64,000 nt of DNA from Bradyrhizobium sp. WSM1417 (GCF_000515415.1 NZ_KI911783.1:7365831-7429830), one strand, 5' to 3'. Positions 1 to 9,372 are shown, numbered from the stretch's first letter. A program made the numbers and translations. The notes: generated by a model from the letters alone, not told the origin.

Positions 1-449
1 GAACCGATGAAATAGCCGGCGGTCGCGCCCGAAATGGAGCGGCCGACGATGACGGCCAGCGCACGATCGCCGGCATCGATCGCCGAGATCACGCCGACCG
101 TGTATTGCAGAGAGAACACGACGAGGTTGCGGATAAGCGCAAACGCGTCGCCCGGGCGGACGATCTCGCCTGTCTTGTGATCGACGTCGAACGGGCGCGG
201 CGTCAATACGCCGATCGGCAACAACGCCAACGCGGACCCGCCCCAGGCAATCAGCGGCCACGCGCTGTCCTGATGCCCGAAGCCGATCCGGGATATCCCC
301 CAGACGATGAACACGACTGGCACGATCAGCGCACGCCAGATCGGCGTCGTGCGCGGCTGCATCGCCTGCACACCTTGCCAGATGAGATAGGCAAGCAGTG
401 CGAAGACCCAGACCGGCGTATGCACCAGGACCTGGTAGGTGAATGTCAC
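1..449 (-). CDS. Partial multi-pass membrane protein, DUF6622-like (3' end outside window)
   Basis: A reading frame on the minus strand starts with GTG at 449-447 behind a good ribosome site (GAGGAGG, four bases before the GTG) and stays open to the window edge, so the C-terminus is missing. The translation begins VTFTYQVLVHTPVWVF and has several hydrophobic stretches (VWVFALLAYLIW, ALIVPVVFIVWG, PLIAWGGSALALLPIG) separated by short polar loops, as in a four-to-five helix inner-membrane protein. It resembles the small uncharacterised Bradyrhizobium membrane proteins of the DUF6622 type, from memory only. It follows the potGHI genes by 13 bases on the same strand and could be co-transcribed, but nothing in the sequence ties it to polyamine uptake. 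Confidence 0.6.
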   Translation of the reverse strand, partial: MTFTYQVLVHTPVWVFALLAYLIWQGVQAMQPRTTPIWRALIVPVVFIVWGISRIGFGHQDSAWPLIAWGGSALALLPIGVLTPRPFDVDHKTGEIVRPGDAFALIRNLVVFSLQYTVGVISAIDAGDRALAVIVGRSISGATAGYFIG

Positions 450-462
450 AATGCCTCCTCTC

Positions 463-1275
463 TCAAAGCGGCGCCGCGCTCTCGCCCTGCGAACTCGACA
501 GTTTCGAGGCGAGCGAGGCGATCACGATGACGACCGCGATCAAGGCGATCACCAGCGTGCAGATCGCATTGATCTCGGGCTTCACTCCCAGCCGCACCTC
601 CGAATAGATCCGGATCGGCAGCGTCGCCGAGCCCGGGCCGGTGGTGAAGCTCGCGATCACGAGATCGTCCAGCGACAGCGTGAAGGCGAGCATCCAGCCC
701 GCGACGATCGCGGGCGCGATCAGTGGCAGCGTCACGGCGACGAACGCGCGCACCGGGTCGCAGCCGAGATCCATCGCGGCCTCTTCCAATGAACGGTCGA
801 GCGAGCCGAGGCGGGACTGCACGACGACGGCGACGAAGCACATCGTGAGCGTGGTATGGGCGATCGTCACCGTCCAGAAGCCCCGCTCGGCGTTCAGCGC
901 CACGAACAGCAGCAGCAGCGACAATCCGGTGATCACCTCCGGCATCACCAGCGGCGCATAGAGCATGCCGGAGAACAAGGTGCGGCCGCGGAATCGCTCG
1001 CCCCGCGACAGCGCCACGGCGGCAAGCGTGCCGATCAGGGTCGCAATGGTCGCCGACGAAACCGCGACGCGCAGGCTCATCCAGGCCGCCTCGATCATAG
1101 CACGATCATTGAAGAGCTCGTGATACCAGCGCAGCGACCAGCCGCCCCACACCGTCACCAGGCGCGAGGCGTTGAAGGAATAGATGACGAGGATCAGGAT
1201 CGGCAGGTAAAGGAAGGCCAGACCCAGCGCAAGCGAGGCGACGTTGAAGCGGGACAGACGCGAGAGTTTGCGCAT
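463..1275 (-). CDS. potI: Spermidine/putrescine-type ABC transporter permease PotI/PotC
   Basis: Second membrane subunit of a polyamine-type ABC importer, about 270 residues. It has six predicted membrane helices, beginning VASLALGLAFLYLPILILVIYSF, which is the usual PotC/PotI opening. The EAA loop that docks on the ATPase is visible (EEAAMDLGCDP followed by TLPLIAPAI). A longer upstream frame exists, but the start at 1275 is preferred: it has GGTGAG just upstream and leaves four bases to the potH stop, whereas the longer version would overlap potH. It is the last gene of potG-potH-potI. The substrate could be putrescine, spermidine or another cationic solute; the sequence of the permease alone does not decide this. 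Confidence 0.88.
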   Translation of the reverse strand: MRKLSRLSRFNVASLALGLAFLYLPILILVIYSFNASRLVTVWGGWSLRWYHELFNDRAMIEAAWMSLRVAVSSATIATLIGTLAAVALSRGERFRGRTLFSGMLYAPLVMPEVITGLSLLLLFVALNAERGFWTVTIAHTTLTMCFVAVVVQSRLGSLDRSLEEAAMDLGCDPVRAFVAVTLPLIAPAIVAGWMLAFTLSLDDLVIASFTTGPGSATLPIRIYSEVRLGVKPEINAICTLVIALIAVVIVIASLASKLSSSQGESAAPL

Positions 1276-1279
1276 CGTC

Positions 1280-2194
1280 TCACCGCCCCTGTTCCAGCTG
1301 CCGCTTCTGCAGCCGTTCATATAGCAGCAGCGGCACCAGCAGCACCAGCAACAGCACGATGGCCGCGGCGGAGGCGACCGGCCAGTCCTTGTTGGTGAAG
1401 AATTCGAGCCACAGCGTCTGGCCGATCATCAGCGAATTGGAGCCGGCCAGGAGATCCGGAATGACGAACTCGCCGACGATGGGAATGAAGCACAGCAGCA
1501 CGCCAGCGCCGACGCCGGGCAGCGACAGCGGGAAGGTGACGAGCCAGAACACCTGCCAGCGCGGCGCGCCGAGATCGGAGGCGGCCTCCTCCAGCGCGGG
1601 CTCCATTTTGGCCAGCGTGGCGTACAGCGGAAGGATCATGAACGGCAGGTAGGAATAGACGATGCCGATATACATCGCACTGTCGGTGGAGAGCCATACC
1701 ACCGGTTGGCTGACCAGATGCAGCGCCAGCAGGATCTGATTGAGCAGGCCGTCATGCTGGAGGATGTTGATCCAGGCATAGATGCGGATCAGGAACGAGG
1801 TCCAGAACGGCACGATCACCAGCACCATCGCCACGGCCTGCCAGCGCGCCGGCAGCCGCGCCATGCCGTAGGCGATGGGATAGCCGATCAGAAGCAACAG
1901 CGCGGTCGCGGTGACGGCGACGGTGAGGCTACGCACATAGGCGAACAGGTAGATATCGTCGGAGGCGAGCAGCCTGAAAGTGTCGACCGACAGCGCGGCA
2001 AAGGCGGTCTTCAGCGCCCCCCATCCCGCCATCAGGTCGAACACCGGCTCGTAAGGCGGCTGCGCGATCGCCGTCTGCGAAAGGCTGATCTTCAGCACGA
2101 AGCCGAACGGCACCAGGAAGAAAAGCACCATCCAGACATAGGGCGCGATCGCGGCAAGGCGAGCCGGTCGCGCAAAGATGCGGCGCGCGCTCAT
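1280..2194 (-). CDS. potH: Spermidine/putrescine-type ABC transporter permease PotH/PotB
   Basis: First permease of the importer, 304 residues. After a short basic N-terminus the first helix reads YVWMVLFFLVPFGFVLKISLS, typical of PotB/PotH. A large periplasmic loop follows, then five more helices; the EAA coupling motif is EEAASDLGAPRWQ with FPLSLPGVGAG after it. The ATG at 2194 overlaps the potG stop (ATGA), so the two are translationally coupled. It pairs with PotI to form the membrane channel that PotG energises. Confidence 0.88.
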   Translation of the reverse strand: MSARRIFARPARLAAIAPYVWMVLFFLVPFGFVLKISLSQTAIAQPPYEPVFDLMAGWGALKTAFAALSVDTFRLLASDDIYLFAYVRSLTVAVTATALLLLIGYPIAYGMARLPARWQAVAMVLVIVPFWTSFLIRIYAWINILQHDGLLNQILLALHLVSQPVVWLSTDSAMYIGIVYSYLPFMILPLYATLAKMEPALEEAASDLGAPRWQVFWLVTFPLSLPGVGAGVLLCFIPIVGEFVIPDLLAGSNSLMIGQTLWLEFFTNKDWPVASAAAIVLLLVLLVPLLLYERLQKRQLEQGR

Positions 2195-3360
2195 GACGGC
2201 AGCACCACGCAGTCGTCGGGCGTGAACCAGGCGACGACAGGCTGGTTCAGGCTGTAGGCGTCGACGTCGAGGCGCGCGTTGTTGGCGACCGAAGCCTGCA
2301 GCATCCCGCCGGCGTCGAGCTTCACCTTGTAAGTGGTGGTGCCGCCGAGATAGCAGATGTCGGCGATCACGCCGTCCAGCTGGTTGATCGCCGTTTCATG
2401 ACCGGCTTCCCTCACCGGCCCACGGCGCGACAGCTTGACCTTTTCGGGGCGGATCGCAACCGATAATCTGCCCTCGCCGAACGGCTCGCGCGGCTCCGCC
2501 ACCACCAGCGTGCCCGCATCGCGCGTGCCGATGACCAGACGATGACCGTCGCGCAATTTGGACTCGGCGTCGAACAGGTTGACGTCGCCAACAAACTCCG
2601 CGATCCAGCGCGAGCGTGGCGCCTCGTAGAGTTCGCGCGGGCTAGCGACCTGCGCGAGCTTGCCGTCTCTCATCACGCCGATCCGGCTCGCCATCGTCAT
2701 CGCCTCTTCCTGGTCGTGGGTGACGATGATGAAGGTCATGCCGAGCCGGCGCTGAAGCTCCATCAGCTCGCCTTGGGTGTTTTCGCGCAACTTCTTGTCG
2801 AGGGCCGCGAGCGGCTCATCGAGCAGGAGGAGCTGCGGCCGCCGCGCCAGTGCGCGCGCCAACGCCACGCGCTGGCGCTGCCCCCCGGAGAGCTGGTCAG
2901 GCTTGCGCTTCTCCAGCCCATCGAGCTTCACCAGCGCAACCATCTCCGCCACGCGCGTGGCAATGTCGGCGCGCGCCATGCCGGCGCGCTTCAGGCCGAA
3001 GGCGATGTTGTCGCGCACCGCGAGGTGCGGAAACAGCGCGTAGTTCTGGAACATCATGTTGATCGGCCGCTCATGCGGCAGCGCCTGCGCGATGTCCTTG
3101 CCGCCGAGCAGGATGCGCCCTTGATCCGGCGCTTCGAAACCGGCGAGCATGCGCAGAAGCGTGGTCTTGCCGCAGCCGCTGGGGCCAAGCAGTGCAAAGA
3201 ACTCGCCGGCCTTGATGTCGAGCGACACGCCGTCGACGGCCCGGAACGTCCCGAACGTCTTGGCGACGCCCTCAATGCGCAGCAGCGGCTCGCCGGCCGC
3301 GAACTGCGTCTCTCCGACCGCATCCGCAGCAGCGTCTGTTCTGGGCAACTCGTCAGTCAT
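2191..3360 (-). CDS. potG: Spermidine/putrescine-type ABC transporter ATP-binding protein PotG/PotA
   Basis: ATPase of the importer, 389 residues. Walker A is GPSGCGKTT, the Q-loop MMFQNYALFPH, the ABC signature LSGGQRQRVALARAL, Walker B LLLLDEPLAALD and the switch histidine IIVTHDQ. The C-terminal third is the TOBE-type domain of PotA/UgpC/MalK ATPases (IRPEKVKLS). A start at 3468 is also open, but the ATG at 3360 has AAGGGA upstream and gives MTDELPRTD, the expected short leader before the first strand. It is the first gene of the potGHI operon. No periplasmic binding protein is present here, so that subunit must be encoded elsewhere or beyond the window. Confidence 0.92.
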   Translation of the reverse strand: MTDELPRTDAAADAVGETQFAAGEPLLRIEGVAKTFGTFRAVDGVSLDIKAGEFFALLGPSGCGKTTLLRMLAGFEAPDQGRILLGGKDIAQALPHERPINMMFQNYALFPHLAVRDNIAFGLKRAGMARADIATRVAEMVALVKLDGLEKRKPDQLSGGQRQRVALARALARRPQLLLLDEPLAALDKKLRENTQGELMELQRRLGMTFIIVTHDQEEAMTMASRIGVMRDGKLAQVASPRELYEAPRSRWIAEFVGDVNLFDAESKLRDGHRLVIGTRDAGTLVVAEPREPFGEGRLSVAIRPEKVKLSRRGPVREAGHETAINQLDGVIADICYLGGTTTYKVKLDAGGMLQASVANNARLDVDAYSLNQPVVAWFTPDDCVVLPS

Positions 3361-3436
3361 GGTCCCTTGCCAACCCCAATCCCGCCGCACGCTAGCGGCC
3401 GATCGTCCCCAGCTCAACCGGTTAGAGGCGGTTCGT

Positions 3437-4894
3437 TCACGCATTCGCCATGAACGCAGCCAGCGCATCGCATTCCTGCGCTGAGATCGTCAGACCGAGC
3501 TTGGAGCGGCGCCACAGGATGTCCTCGGGAAAACGCGCCCATTCGCGGGTCATGAGATGGCGCACCTCGGCGCCCGTCAACTCGGGACCGAAGGCGGGGC
3601 CGAGATCGTCGCGCGTCTTCGCCTCGCCAAGCACATCCGATAACCGCGAACCATAGGCCGCAACGAGGCGTTGGGCCTGCGGCTCGGACAGAAAGCGCCA
3701 ACGGTCACGCGCAAGATCGACCTCAGTGTCGAAACGATCCCACGCGAAATCTCCGCCCGGCAGCGCCGCGCCTGCGGTCCAGGGCGGCGACATCGGATAG
3801 AACGGCGTCAACTTCGTCACCGCGCGCTCCGCGCGGAGGCGCGAGGTGGTGACGTCGCCGCCGAACATCGTGATCAGCGGCGCCTTGCGCCGGCGCGCGT
3901 GGAACAGCGTCGTGCCGTCACGCCCGCGCGCGGACGCCAGCGTCAGGTTGACGCCGGAGACCGCGCGCACCACGTCGGTCGGGGCGACGCGCTCGCGGAA
4001 ATAGCGGCTGGCCGCTTCGCAGAGATAGCCGATGTCGGCCCCCCGCATCGCGACGATCGCGGGATCCCCGGTGAAATCGTGCGTGACTGTTCCGATCAGC
4101 GTGAAATCGCGATCGAGAGGACTCGCGAAGATCAGCCGGCCGTCACTGTTCTGGAAGACGTAGACGTTATCGGAATCGAACAGCCGCGGGACGATGATCT
4201 GGCTCATCTGCATCGCCGCCATGGCGGGTTGCGGCTGCCGCAGCACGGTTTCGGCGACCATCGACGTCCAGCCGCCGGTGGCGTTGGCCAGTGCCCGGGC
4301 CGTGATCGTGCGGCGATGGCCGCGGTCGACCACCGCGAGCCGCCATGCGTCGGTTCGATCGGCGCGCGCACAGCGCGCTCCAGTCCGAATCACGGCGCCG
4401 CGCTCGGCCGCATCCAGTGCCGTGAGCACCACCAATCGTGAATCGTCGACGACGCAATCCGAATATTCGAAGGCCGTACCGAATGGTCGTTTCAGCGCGT
4501 TGCCGACCGGATGATGTGTGATGTCGAGGGTCGCCGTTGCACGCAGGCCGCTCCGGCTGGTGAGGCTGTCGTAGAGGAGCAGGCCGACGCGCAGCAGCCA
4601 TGGTGGGCGCTCGTCGGAATGCGCCGGGATCACGAAGCGCATCGGACGAACCAGATGCGGCGCGATCCGAAGCCAAATCCGGCGCTCGACGAGCGCCCGG
4701 CGCACCCGTCGGAAGCCGCGCCGTTCCAGGACCGAGAGATCGCCGTGGATCAGCCGCGGTGTTGCCGAGGACGCCGCGCCGCCCAGATCGCCCTGCTCCA
4801 ACAGGATGACCCGCAGGCCGCGGCCGGCGGCATCGCGCGCGAGGCTGACACCGTTCAGGCCGCCGCCGATGATCGCAAGGTCGTAATCCGCCAT
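3437..4894 (-). CDS. glpD: FAD-dependent glycerol-3-phosphate dehydrogenase
   Basis: Membrane-associated flavoenzyme oxidising sn-glycerol 3-phosphate to dihydroxyacetone phosphate and passing electrons to quinone. The 485-residue length is normal for GlpD. The N-terminal FAD-binding motif is DLAIIGGGLNGVSLARDAAGRG, and the family motif SSATPRLIHGDLS follows (usual form SS.SKL.HGG.RYLE, so somewhat diverged). A second nucleotide contact (ALANATGGWTS) and the C-terminal DUF-type helical domain (LMTREWARFPEDILWRRSKLGL) are both present. It lies 76 bases upstream of potG on the same strand and may share its transcript. The start at 4894 has only a weak ribosome site. Confidence 0.92.
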   Translation of the reverse strand: MADYDLAIIGGGLNGVSLARDAAGRGLRVILLEQGDLGGAASSATPRLIHGDLSVLERRGFRRVRRALVERRIWLRIAPHLVRPMRFVIPAHSDERPPWLLRVGLLLYDSLTSRSGLRATATLDITHHPVGNALKRPFGTAFEYSDCVVDDSRLVVLTALDAAERGAVIRTGARCARADRTDAWRLAVVDRGHRRTITARALANATGGWTSMVAETVLRQPQPAMAAMQMSQIIVPRLFDSDNVYVFQNSDGRLIFASPLDRDFTLIGTVTHDFTGDPAIVAMRGADIGYLCEAASRYFRERVAPTDVVRAVSGVNLTLASARGRDGTTLFHARRRKAPLITMFGGDVTTSRLRAERAVTKLTPFYPMSPPWTAGAALPGGDFAWDRFDTEVDLARDRWRFLSEPQAQRLVAAYGSRLSDVLGEAKTRDDLGPAFGPELTGAEVRHLMTREWARFPEDILWRRSKLGLTISAQECDALAAFMANA

Positions 4895-4933
4895 GAAGCC
4901 GTCGACTAGGAGCGAACGAAGCGCCCACCATCA

Positions 4934-5039
4934 CTAGAGCCATTTCCGTTCCGATGAAATCGGAACGGGGCTCTAGATTCTAATTTTGGCGCGTTTTCTT
5001 GACGCGGACCGGCATCCACTTCGCTCGAAAACGCTCTAG
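4934..5039. repeat. Dispersed palindromic intergenic element of Bradyrhizobium type, bounded by CTAG
   Basis: A roughly 106-bp element fills the gap between glpD and the PAS/GGDEF/EAL gene. It starts CTAGAGCC, contains the arms CCGTTCCGAT (4946-4955) and ATCGGAACGG (4959-4968), closes that stem with GGCTCTAG (4969-4976), runs through GCGCGTTTTCTTGACGCG and ends CGAAAACGCTCTAG. I recognise this layout from many Bradyrhizobium and relative intergenic regions, from memory. The terminal CTAG on the right also provides the stop codon of the neighbouring gene. Confidence 0.75.
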
Positions 5040-7723
5040 CCGGTCTTGAGCGCAAGCTCCATGACTTCCGCGCGACCGACGAGGCCGGCATATTTCCCGA
5101 TCGGCAGGGGCTTGCCGAGCAGATAGCCCTGCACGCCGTCGCAGCCTTCCTCGGCGAGGAAGACGAGCTGTTCCAACGTCTCGACGCCCTCGGCGACGAT
5201 CGACATGTCCAGGCCATGGCCGAGACCGATCACGGCGCGCACGATCGCCGCCGATTGCGGGTTGCGGCCGAGATTGATGATGAAGGCGCGGTCGATCTTG
5301 ATCTTGTCGAACGGGAACGCCTGGAGATAGCTCAGCGAGGAATAACCGCTGCCGAAATCGTCCATCGAGATGCGCACGCCGAGCGCCTTGAGCCGGCGCA
5401 ACAGCGCGAGACCACGATCAAAGTCCTCGATCAGTACGCCCTCGGTGATCTCGAGCTCCAGCCGGCCGGGTGCGAGACCCGTCTCGATCAGGATGGAATG
5501 GACGAGCCCGACCACGTCGCCGTGCATGAACTGCGCCGGCGACAGATTGACCGCGACCTGAAGCGGCGTCGGCCAGGACGCGGCCTCACGGCAGGCCTCG
5601 CGCAGGATCCACTCGCCCATCTCGACGATCAGGCCGCTTTCCTCCGCGATCGGGATGAACTCGGCCGGCGAGACCTGGCCGCGCACCGGATGCTGCCAGC
5701 GTGCCAGCGCCTCGAAGCCGATGATCTCGCTCTCGGCGACGCTGTGGCCCGCGGCTCCCTGCGGCTGGAAGGCGAGCGAGAGCTCGCCGTTCTTGATCGC
5801 CATCGAGAGGTCCTGATGCAGCACGCGGCGATCGCGGATCTGCTGGTCCATCTCAGGTTGGAACAGGCTGATCGTGCCGCGCGATTTCTGCTTGGCGCGG
5901 AATAGCGCCGCACCGGCATTGGCGAGCAGCGAGGCGGCGTCGGCGCCGTTGTGCGGGAAGACCGACATGCCGGTGGTGACACCGGCGCGGACCGGCCGGC
6001 CGTCGATCTGGAATTCCTTAGCGATCGCATCACCGATCTGCTGCGCCAGGGCGAGACCTGCCTCCGGCTGCTTGCCGTCGATGATCAGGCCGAACTCGTC
6101 GCCGGACAGGCGCGCCACCACGCCGCCGCGCGCGGAGTCCTGGAGCCGCTGGGCCACCTCCACCAGGAGCTTGTCGCCGTGCGCATGACCGAAGACGTCG
6201 TTGACCTCCTTGAGGCCGTCGAGGTCGACGCACAGAACCGCGAACTCCTCGCCGGTGCCCTCGCAGGCCTCGATCATCTGGGTCAACGCCTGCAGGAAAG
6301 CGGCACGGTTCGGCAAATCGGTGAGGCCGTCGTGATAGGCCATGTGCGCCATGCGCGACTCGGTCTGCCGGCGATCGGTGACGTCCTCGTGGGTCTTGAT
6401 CAGATATTGGGGCTCGCCGGTCTCGCTCAGCACGGTGGCGCGGCGGGTGAGGAACAGCCGCAGCCCGTCCTTGGTGGAGATCGGGTGCTCTTCGGTGATC
6501 ATCCCACGCTTCTTGATCGCGGCTTCGTCGCGCGCGATGATCAGCTTGGCTTCCTTGGGATTGAAGATGTCGGACGCGGTCAGGCCCGTGGCTTCCTCGC
6601 GCCTGCGGTTGAGGATCGTCTCCGCGCTGCGGTTGGCGAGCAGGTAGCGGCCGTCCTTGACCTGCTCGACGATCAGGGCCACCGGGATGTTGTCGACCAC
6701 GAGCTCCAGGAACTTCTTCGTGCTCTCCAGCTCCTTCGACAACGAGCGGCGGTCGGTGATGTCCTCAAACACGAGCATCAGGAATTCGGGCTTGTTGCTC
6801 TCGTTGCGGACCACGATCCGGATCGAGGCAACCATGCGTCGCTCACCGGCGCGGTCGACCTCGAATTCGTTGCGAAACTGACCGTCCGGCGAATCGAGTG
6901 CCGCCCGGTCGGTCGCCTCGATGCTGTCGGCCGAGGCAGGCGCAAACAGCTCGCGCGCGATCTTGCCGACGACATGGTCGCGCGAGAAGCCCCAGAACCG
7001 CTCATAGGCGCTGTTGGCGAAGATGTAGCGGCCATCTTCGATGTTCTTCGCCGCCACGCAGGCCGGCACGTTGTCCAGCAATGTTTCCAGGAACTGCTTG
7101 GTGGAGGCGAGCTGCCGCGACAGTCTGCGTTGCTCGCTGACGTCCAGATGCGTCGTCACCGAGCCGCCATTTGGCAGCACGAAATATTTCACCAGGATGG
7201 CCCGCCCGTCCGGCAGTTCGGTGATCAAGCCGTTGGTGCTTGCCGCCTTCTCGTAGAACTCGTCGTTGGAGGCGGCGCCGAGCACCCCGCGCTTGCGTCG
7301 CAGCTCAAGGAGTTCGTAGCCGTCCATGTTGGCCCAGAGATCCGACCGCGCCAGGCCGTAAATCTCGATATAGCGATCGTTGCAGAAGATGATGCGCCGC
7401 TGCGCATCCGTCATCACCACGCCCTGGTTGAGATTGTTCATCGCGGAGGAGACAAAGGCATTGCGCCGCAGCTGCAGACGCCTGGTCCGGCGCAGCGAGG
7501 AATGGATCCACAGCGCGATCGCGGCGAGGAACGAGCAAATCACGACGCCCGCGATCAGGGCTTCCCAGATCACGTTGGGATCAAGCTCGCCGAGATAGCT
7601 CGGAGGGCTGAACCTGTCCGAGAGGGCAAAGGCGCGCGCAGGCGCCGCCGCTGCGGCCAGGCACACGACGGCCTGCACCGCAATCGGAAGCGCGCTGCCC
7701 GCGTGCCAGTTCTTCTCAGCCAT
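5036..7723 (-). CDS. Membrane-anchored PAS-PAS-PAS-GGDEF-EAL cyclic-di-GMP signalling protein
   Basis: 895 residues. A signal-like stretch (residues about 10-32) and one membrane helix (about 50-72, EALIAGVVICSFLAAIALWI) are followed by three PAS domains (about 85-200, 210-325, 335-450), a GGDEF domain (about 455-615) and an EAL domain (about 630-880). The EAL active-site motifs are intact: FEALARW near residue 671, DDFGSGYSS and KIDRAFI, so phosphodiesterase activity on cyclic di-GMP is likely. The cyclase motif reads SGDEF near residue 541; a serine in the first position is tolerated in some active enzymes, but the domain may instead be regulatory. The stop codon lies in the edge of the intergenic element downstream. 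Confidence 0.93.
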   Translation of the reverse strand: MAEKNWHAGSALPIAVQAVVCLAAAAAPARAFALSDRFSPPSYLGELDPNVIWEALIAGVVICSFLAAIALWIHSSLRRTRRLQLRRNAFVSSAMNNLNQGVVMTDAQRRIIFCNDRYIEIYGLARSDLWANMDGYELLELRRKRGVLGAASNDEFYEKAASTNGLITELPDGRAILVKYFVLPNGGSVTTHLDVSEQRRLSRQLASTKQFLETLLDNVPACVAAKNIEDGRYIFANSAYERFWGFSRDHVVGKIARELFAPASADSIEATDRAALDSPDGQFRNEFEVDRAGERRMVASIRIVVRNESNKPEFLMLVFEDITDRRSLSKELESTKKFLELVVDNIPVALIVEQVKDGRYLLANRSAETILNRRREEATGLTASDIFNPKEAKLIIARDEAAIKKRGMITEEHPISTKDGLRLFLTRRATVLSETGEPQYLIKTHEDVTDRRQTESRMAHMAYHDGLTDLPNRAAFLQALTQMIEACEGTGEEFAVLCVDLDGLKEVNDVFGHAHGDKLLVEVAQRLQDSARGGVVARLSGDEFGLIIDGKQPEAGLALAQQIGDAIAKEFQIDGRPVRAGVTTGMSVFPHNGADAASLLANAGAALFRAKQKSRGTISLFQPEMDQQIRDRRVLHQDLSMAIKNGELSLAFQPQGAAGHSVAESEIIGFEALARWQHPVRGQVSPAEFIPIAEESGLIVEMGEWILREACREAASWPTPLQVAVNLSPAQFMHGDVVGLVHSILIETGLAPGRLELEITEGVLIEDFDRGLALLRRLKALGVRISMDDFGSGYSSLSYLQAFPFDKIKIDRAFIINLGRNPQSAAIVRAVIGLGHGLDMSIVAEGVETLEQLVFLAEEGCDGVQGYLLGKPLPIGKYAGLVGRAEVMELALKTG

Positions 7724-7925
7724 CAGCCACCCGCGATTTCAACGTCGGATTGTCTGGCCTCGCGGGTTTGGATCGGGTAAACGCCTGTCCGCGCAACGGA
7801 AAAATGTGGCATCAAATACGGCAATTGCCCTGACATGATAAATTCTTCCTTAACGGAAAACGCCCCCGCGCCGCCGTCCCCAGGCGTGGGGCCATCGTCG
7901 CTTCGAGCGGACGTCCTGCACAACC

Positions 7926-9029
7926 ATGGATAGGGTCGACTGCGTCGTCATCGGAGCTGGCGTGATCGGGCTCGCGGTGGCTCGAAAGCTGGCGCAAGCC
8001 GGGCGCGAGGTGATCGTGCTCGAGCAAGCCGAGGCCATCGGCACCATCACCTCCTCGCGTAACAGCGAGGTGATCCATGCCGGCATCTACTACCGCGCCG
8101 GAAGCTGGATGGCGCGCATGTGCGTCGACGGCAAGCACGCGCTCTACCGTTACTGTTCCGAGCGCGGCATCCCGCACAGGAATTGCGGCAAGCTGATCGT
8201 CGCGACCAATCCGAAAGAGACCGAGAAGCTGCAATCGATCAAGGCGCATGCCGAGGCCAATGGCGTGCTCGACATGCAGCTCCTCGCGGGCGATGCGGCA
8301 TGTGCACTGGAGCCGGCGCTCGCCTGCGACGCCGCGCTGCTGTCGCCGTCGACCGGCATCATCGACAGCCACGCCTACATGCTCTCGCTGCGCGGCGAAG
8401 CCGAGGACGCGGGCGCGGCCTTCGCGTTTCACACACCGCTGATTCGTGCCAAGGCGAGCGCCGGCGTGATCGAGATCGAGGCGGGCGGCGAAGCGCCGAT
8501 GACACTGCAATGCAGCCTCCTCGTCAACGCCGCCGGGCTCTCGGCGACCACGGTGGCGCGCAACATCGAGGGCATGCCGCTGGAACGGATCCCGACGGCC
8601 TACCTCGCCAAGGGAAACTACTTCAGCTGCAATGCCAAGGCACCGTTCTCGCGCCTGATCTATCCGGTGCCCGAGCCCGGTGGGCTAGGGGTGCATCTGA
8701 CGCTGGACATGGCCGGGCAGGCCCGTTTCGGCCCCGACGTCGAGTGGATCGAGACGATCGACTACGAGGTCGACCCGTCACGCGCCGAGCGCTTCTACCC
8801 GGCCATTCGCAAATACTGGCCGACGCTGCCTGACGGTGCTCTCATGCCGAGCTATTCGGGCATTCGCCCGAAGATCGTGCCGCCGGCGGTGGCCACGCAG
8901 GACTTCTTGATGCAGGGCCCGCGCGATCACGGCGTCGAAGGCCTGATCAATCTGTTCGGCATCGAGTCGCCCGGATTGACGTCATCGCTCGCGATCGCGG
9001 ATCACGTTGCCGAGCTCGCAAACATCTAG
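7926..9029 (+). CDS. lhgO: L-2-hydroxyglutarate oxidase/dehydrogenase-like FAD oxidoreductase
   Basis: 367 residues. The start of the DAO fold gives the FAD-binding motif [21 protein letters not shown]. Next comes the family signature [15 protein letters not shown], characteristic of LhgO/L2HGDH, and the C-terminal IRPKIVPP and [16 protein letters not shown] segments that complete the flavin site. LhgO oxidises L-2-hydroxyglutarate to 2-oxoglutarate and feeds electrons to the membrane quinone pool. The gene is divergent from the PAS/GGDEF/EAL gene across about 200 bases; the ribosome site of the ATG at 7926 is weak. A broader 2-hydroxyacid substrate is possible. Confidence 0.82.
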   Translation: MDRVDCVVIGAGVIGLAVARKLAQAGREVIVLEQAEAIGTITSSRNSEVIHAGIYYRAGSWMARMCVDGKHALYRYCSERGIPHRNCGKLIVATNPKETEKLQSIKAHAEANGVLDMQLLAGDAACALEPALACDAALLSPSTGIIDSHAYMLSLRGEAEDAGAAFAFHTPLIRAKASAGVIEIEAGGEAPMTLQCSLLVNAAGLSATTVARNIEGMPLERIPTAYLAKGNYFSCNAKAPFSRLIYPVPEPGGLGVHLTLDMAGQARFGPDVEWIETIDYEVDPSRAERFYPAIRKYWPTLPDGALMPSYSGIRPKIVPPAVATQDFLMQGPRDHGVEGLINLFGIESPGLTSSLAIADHVAELANI

Positions 9030-9098
9030 CGCTCAAAGCGAACTGAAGTCCGGTCACACGCAAAGAACCGCGTCCAGACAAGACGCTGGAGCCGCGCA

Positions 9099-9129
9099 AT
9101 CCTTGCACGGTGTGGCACCTTGCAAGGAT
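9099..9129. terminator. Long stem-loop between lhgO and ydcH-like gene
   Basis: Arms ATCCTTGCA (9099-9107) and TGCAAGGAT (9121-9129) pair perfectly and enclose a second stem GGTG/CACC around a TGG loop, with one C/T mismatch between the two stems. It sits between two convergent genes. No T-run follows on either strand, so it is either a bidirectional transcript-end structure or a small palindromic repeat. Confidence 0.4.
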
Positions 9130-9192
9130 GAGCGCAAAGGCTCTCATCCCTGCTTGAAGGGTGCGATCAACTCTACGCTGATACGGGGGTTA

Positions 9193-9372
9193 CTAGTGGA
9201 GCGTGTCGCCGTGCCTGAGACGCTCGATCTGGTCCTTGACCATCAACTTCCGGCGCTTCAACTCAACAATTTGCAGGTCGTCTGTTGAAAGGTGCACGAG
9301 AGCTTCGTGCAATTCGTTTTCGAGAGTTTTATGCTTCCGTTCCAATTCAACCAGATGTGCCTGAATTGTCAT
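9193..9372 (-). CDS. YdcH family (DUF465) small coiled-coil protein
   Basis: 59 residues from the ATG at 9372, which has GGAGG eight bases upstream; a longer in-frame version lacks this. The translation (MTIQAHLVELERKHKTLENE, ending QIERLRHGDTLH) is a helical hairpin with the DUF465 pattern of L.ELKRRKL.LKD.I. The function of the family is unknown. A second member of the same family lies 330 bases away on the other strand. Confidence 0.85.
   Translation of the reverse strand: MTIQAHLVELERKHKTLENELHEALVHLSTDDLQIVELKRRKLMVKDQIERLRHGDTLH

Noticed and set aside
9109..9125. TGGCAC next to TTGCA inside the hairpin at 9099-9129 as a sigma-54 promoter
   Set aside because: The two elements are too close (the spacing between GG and GC is wrong), and the bases are explained by the stem.
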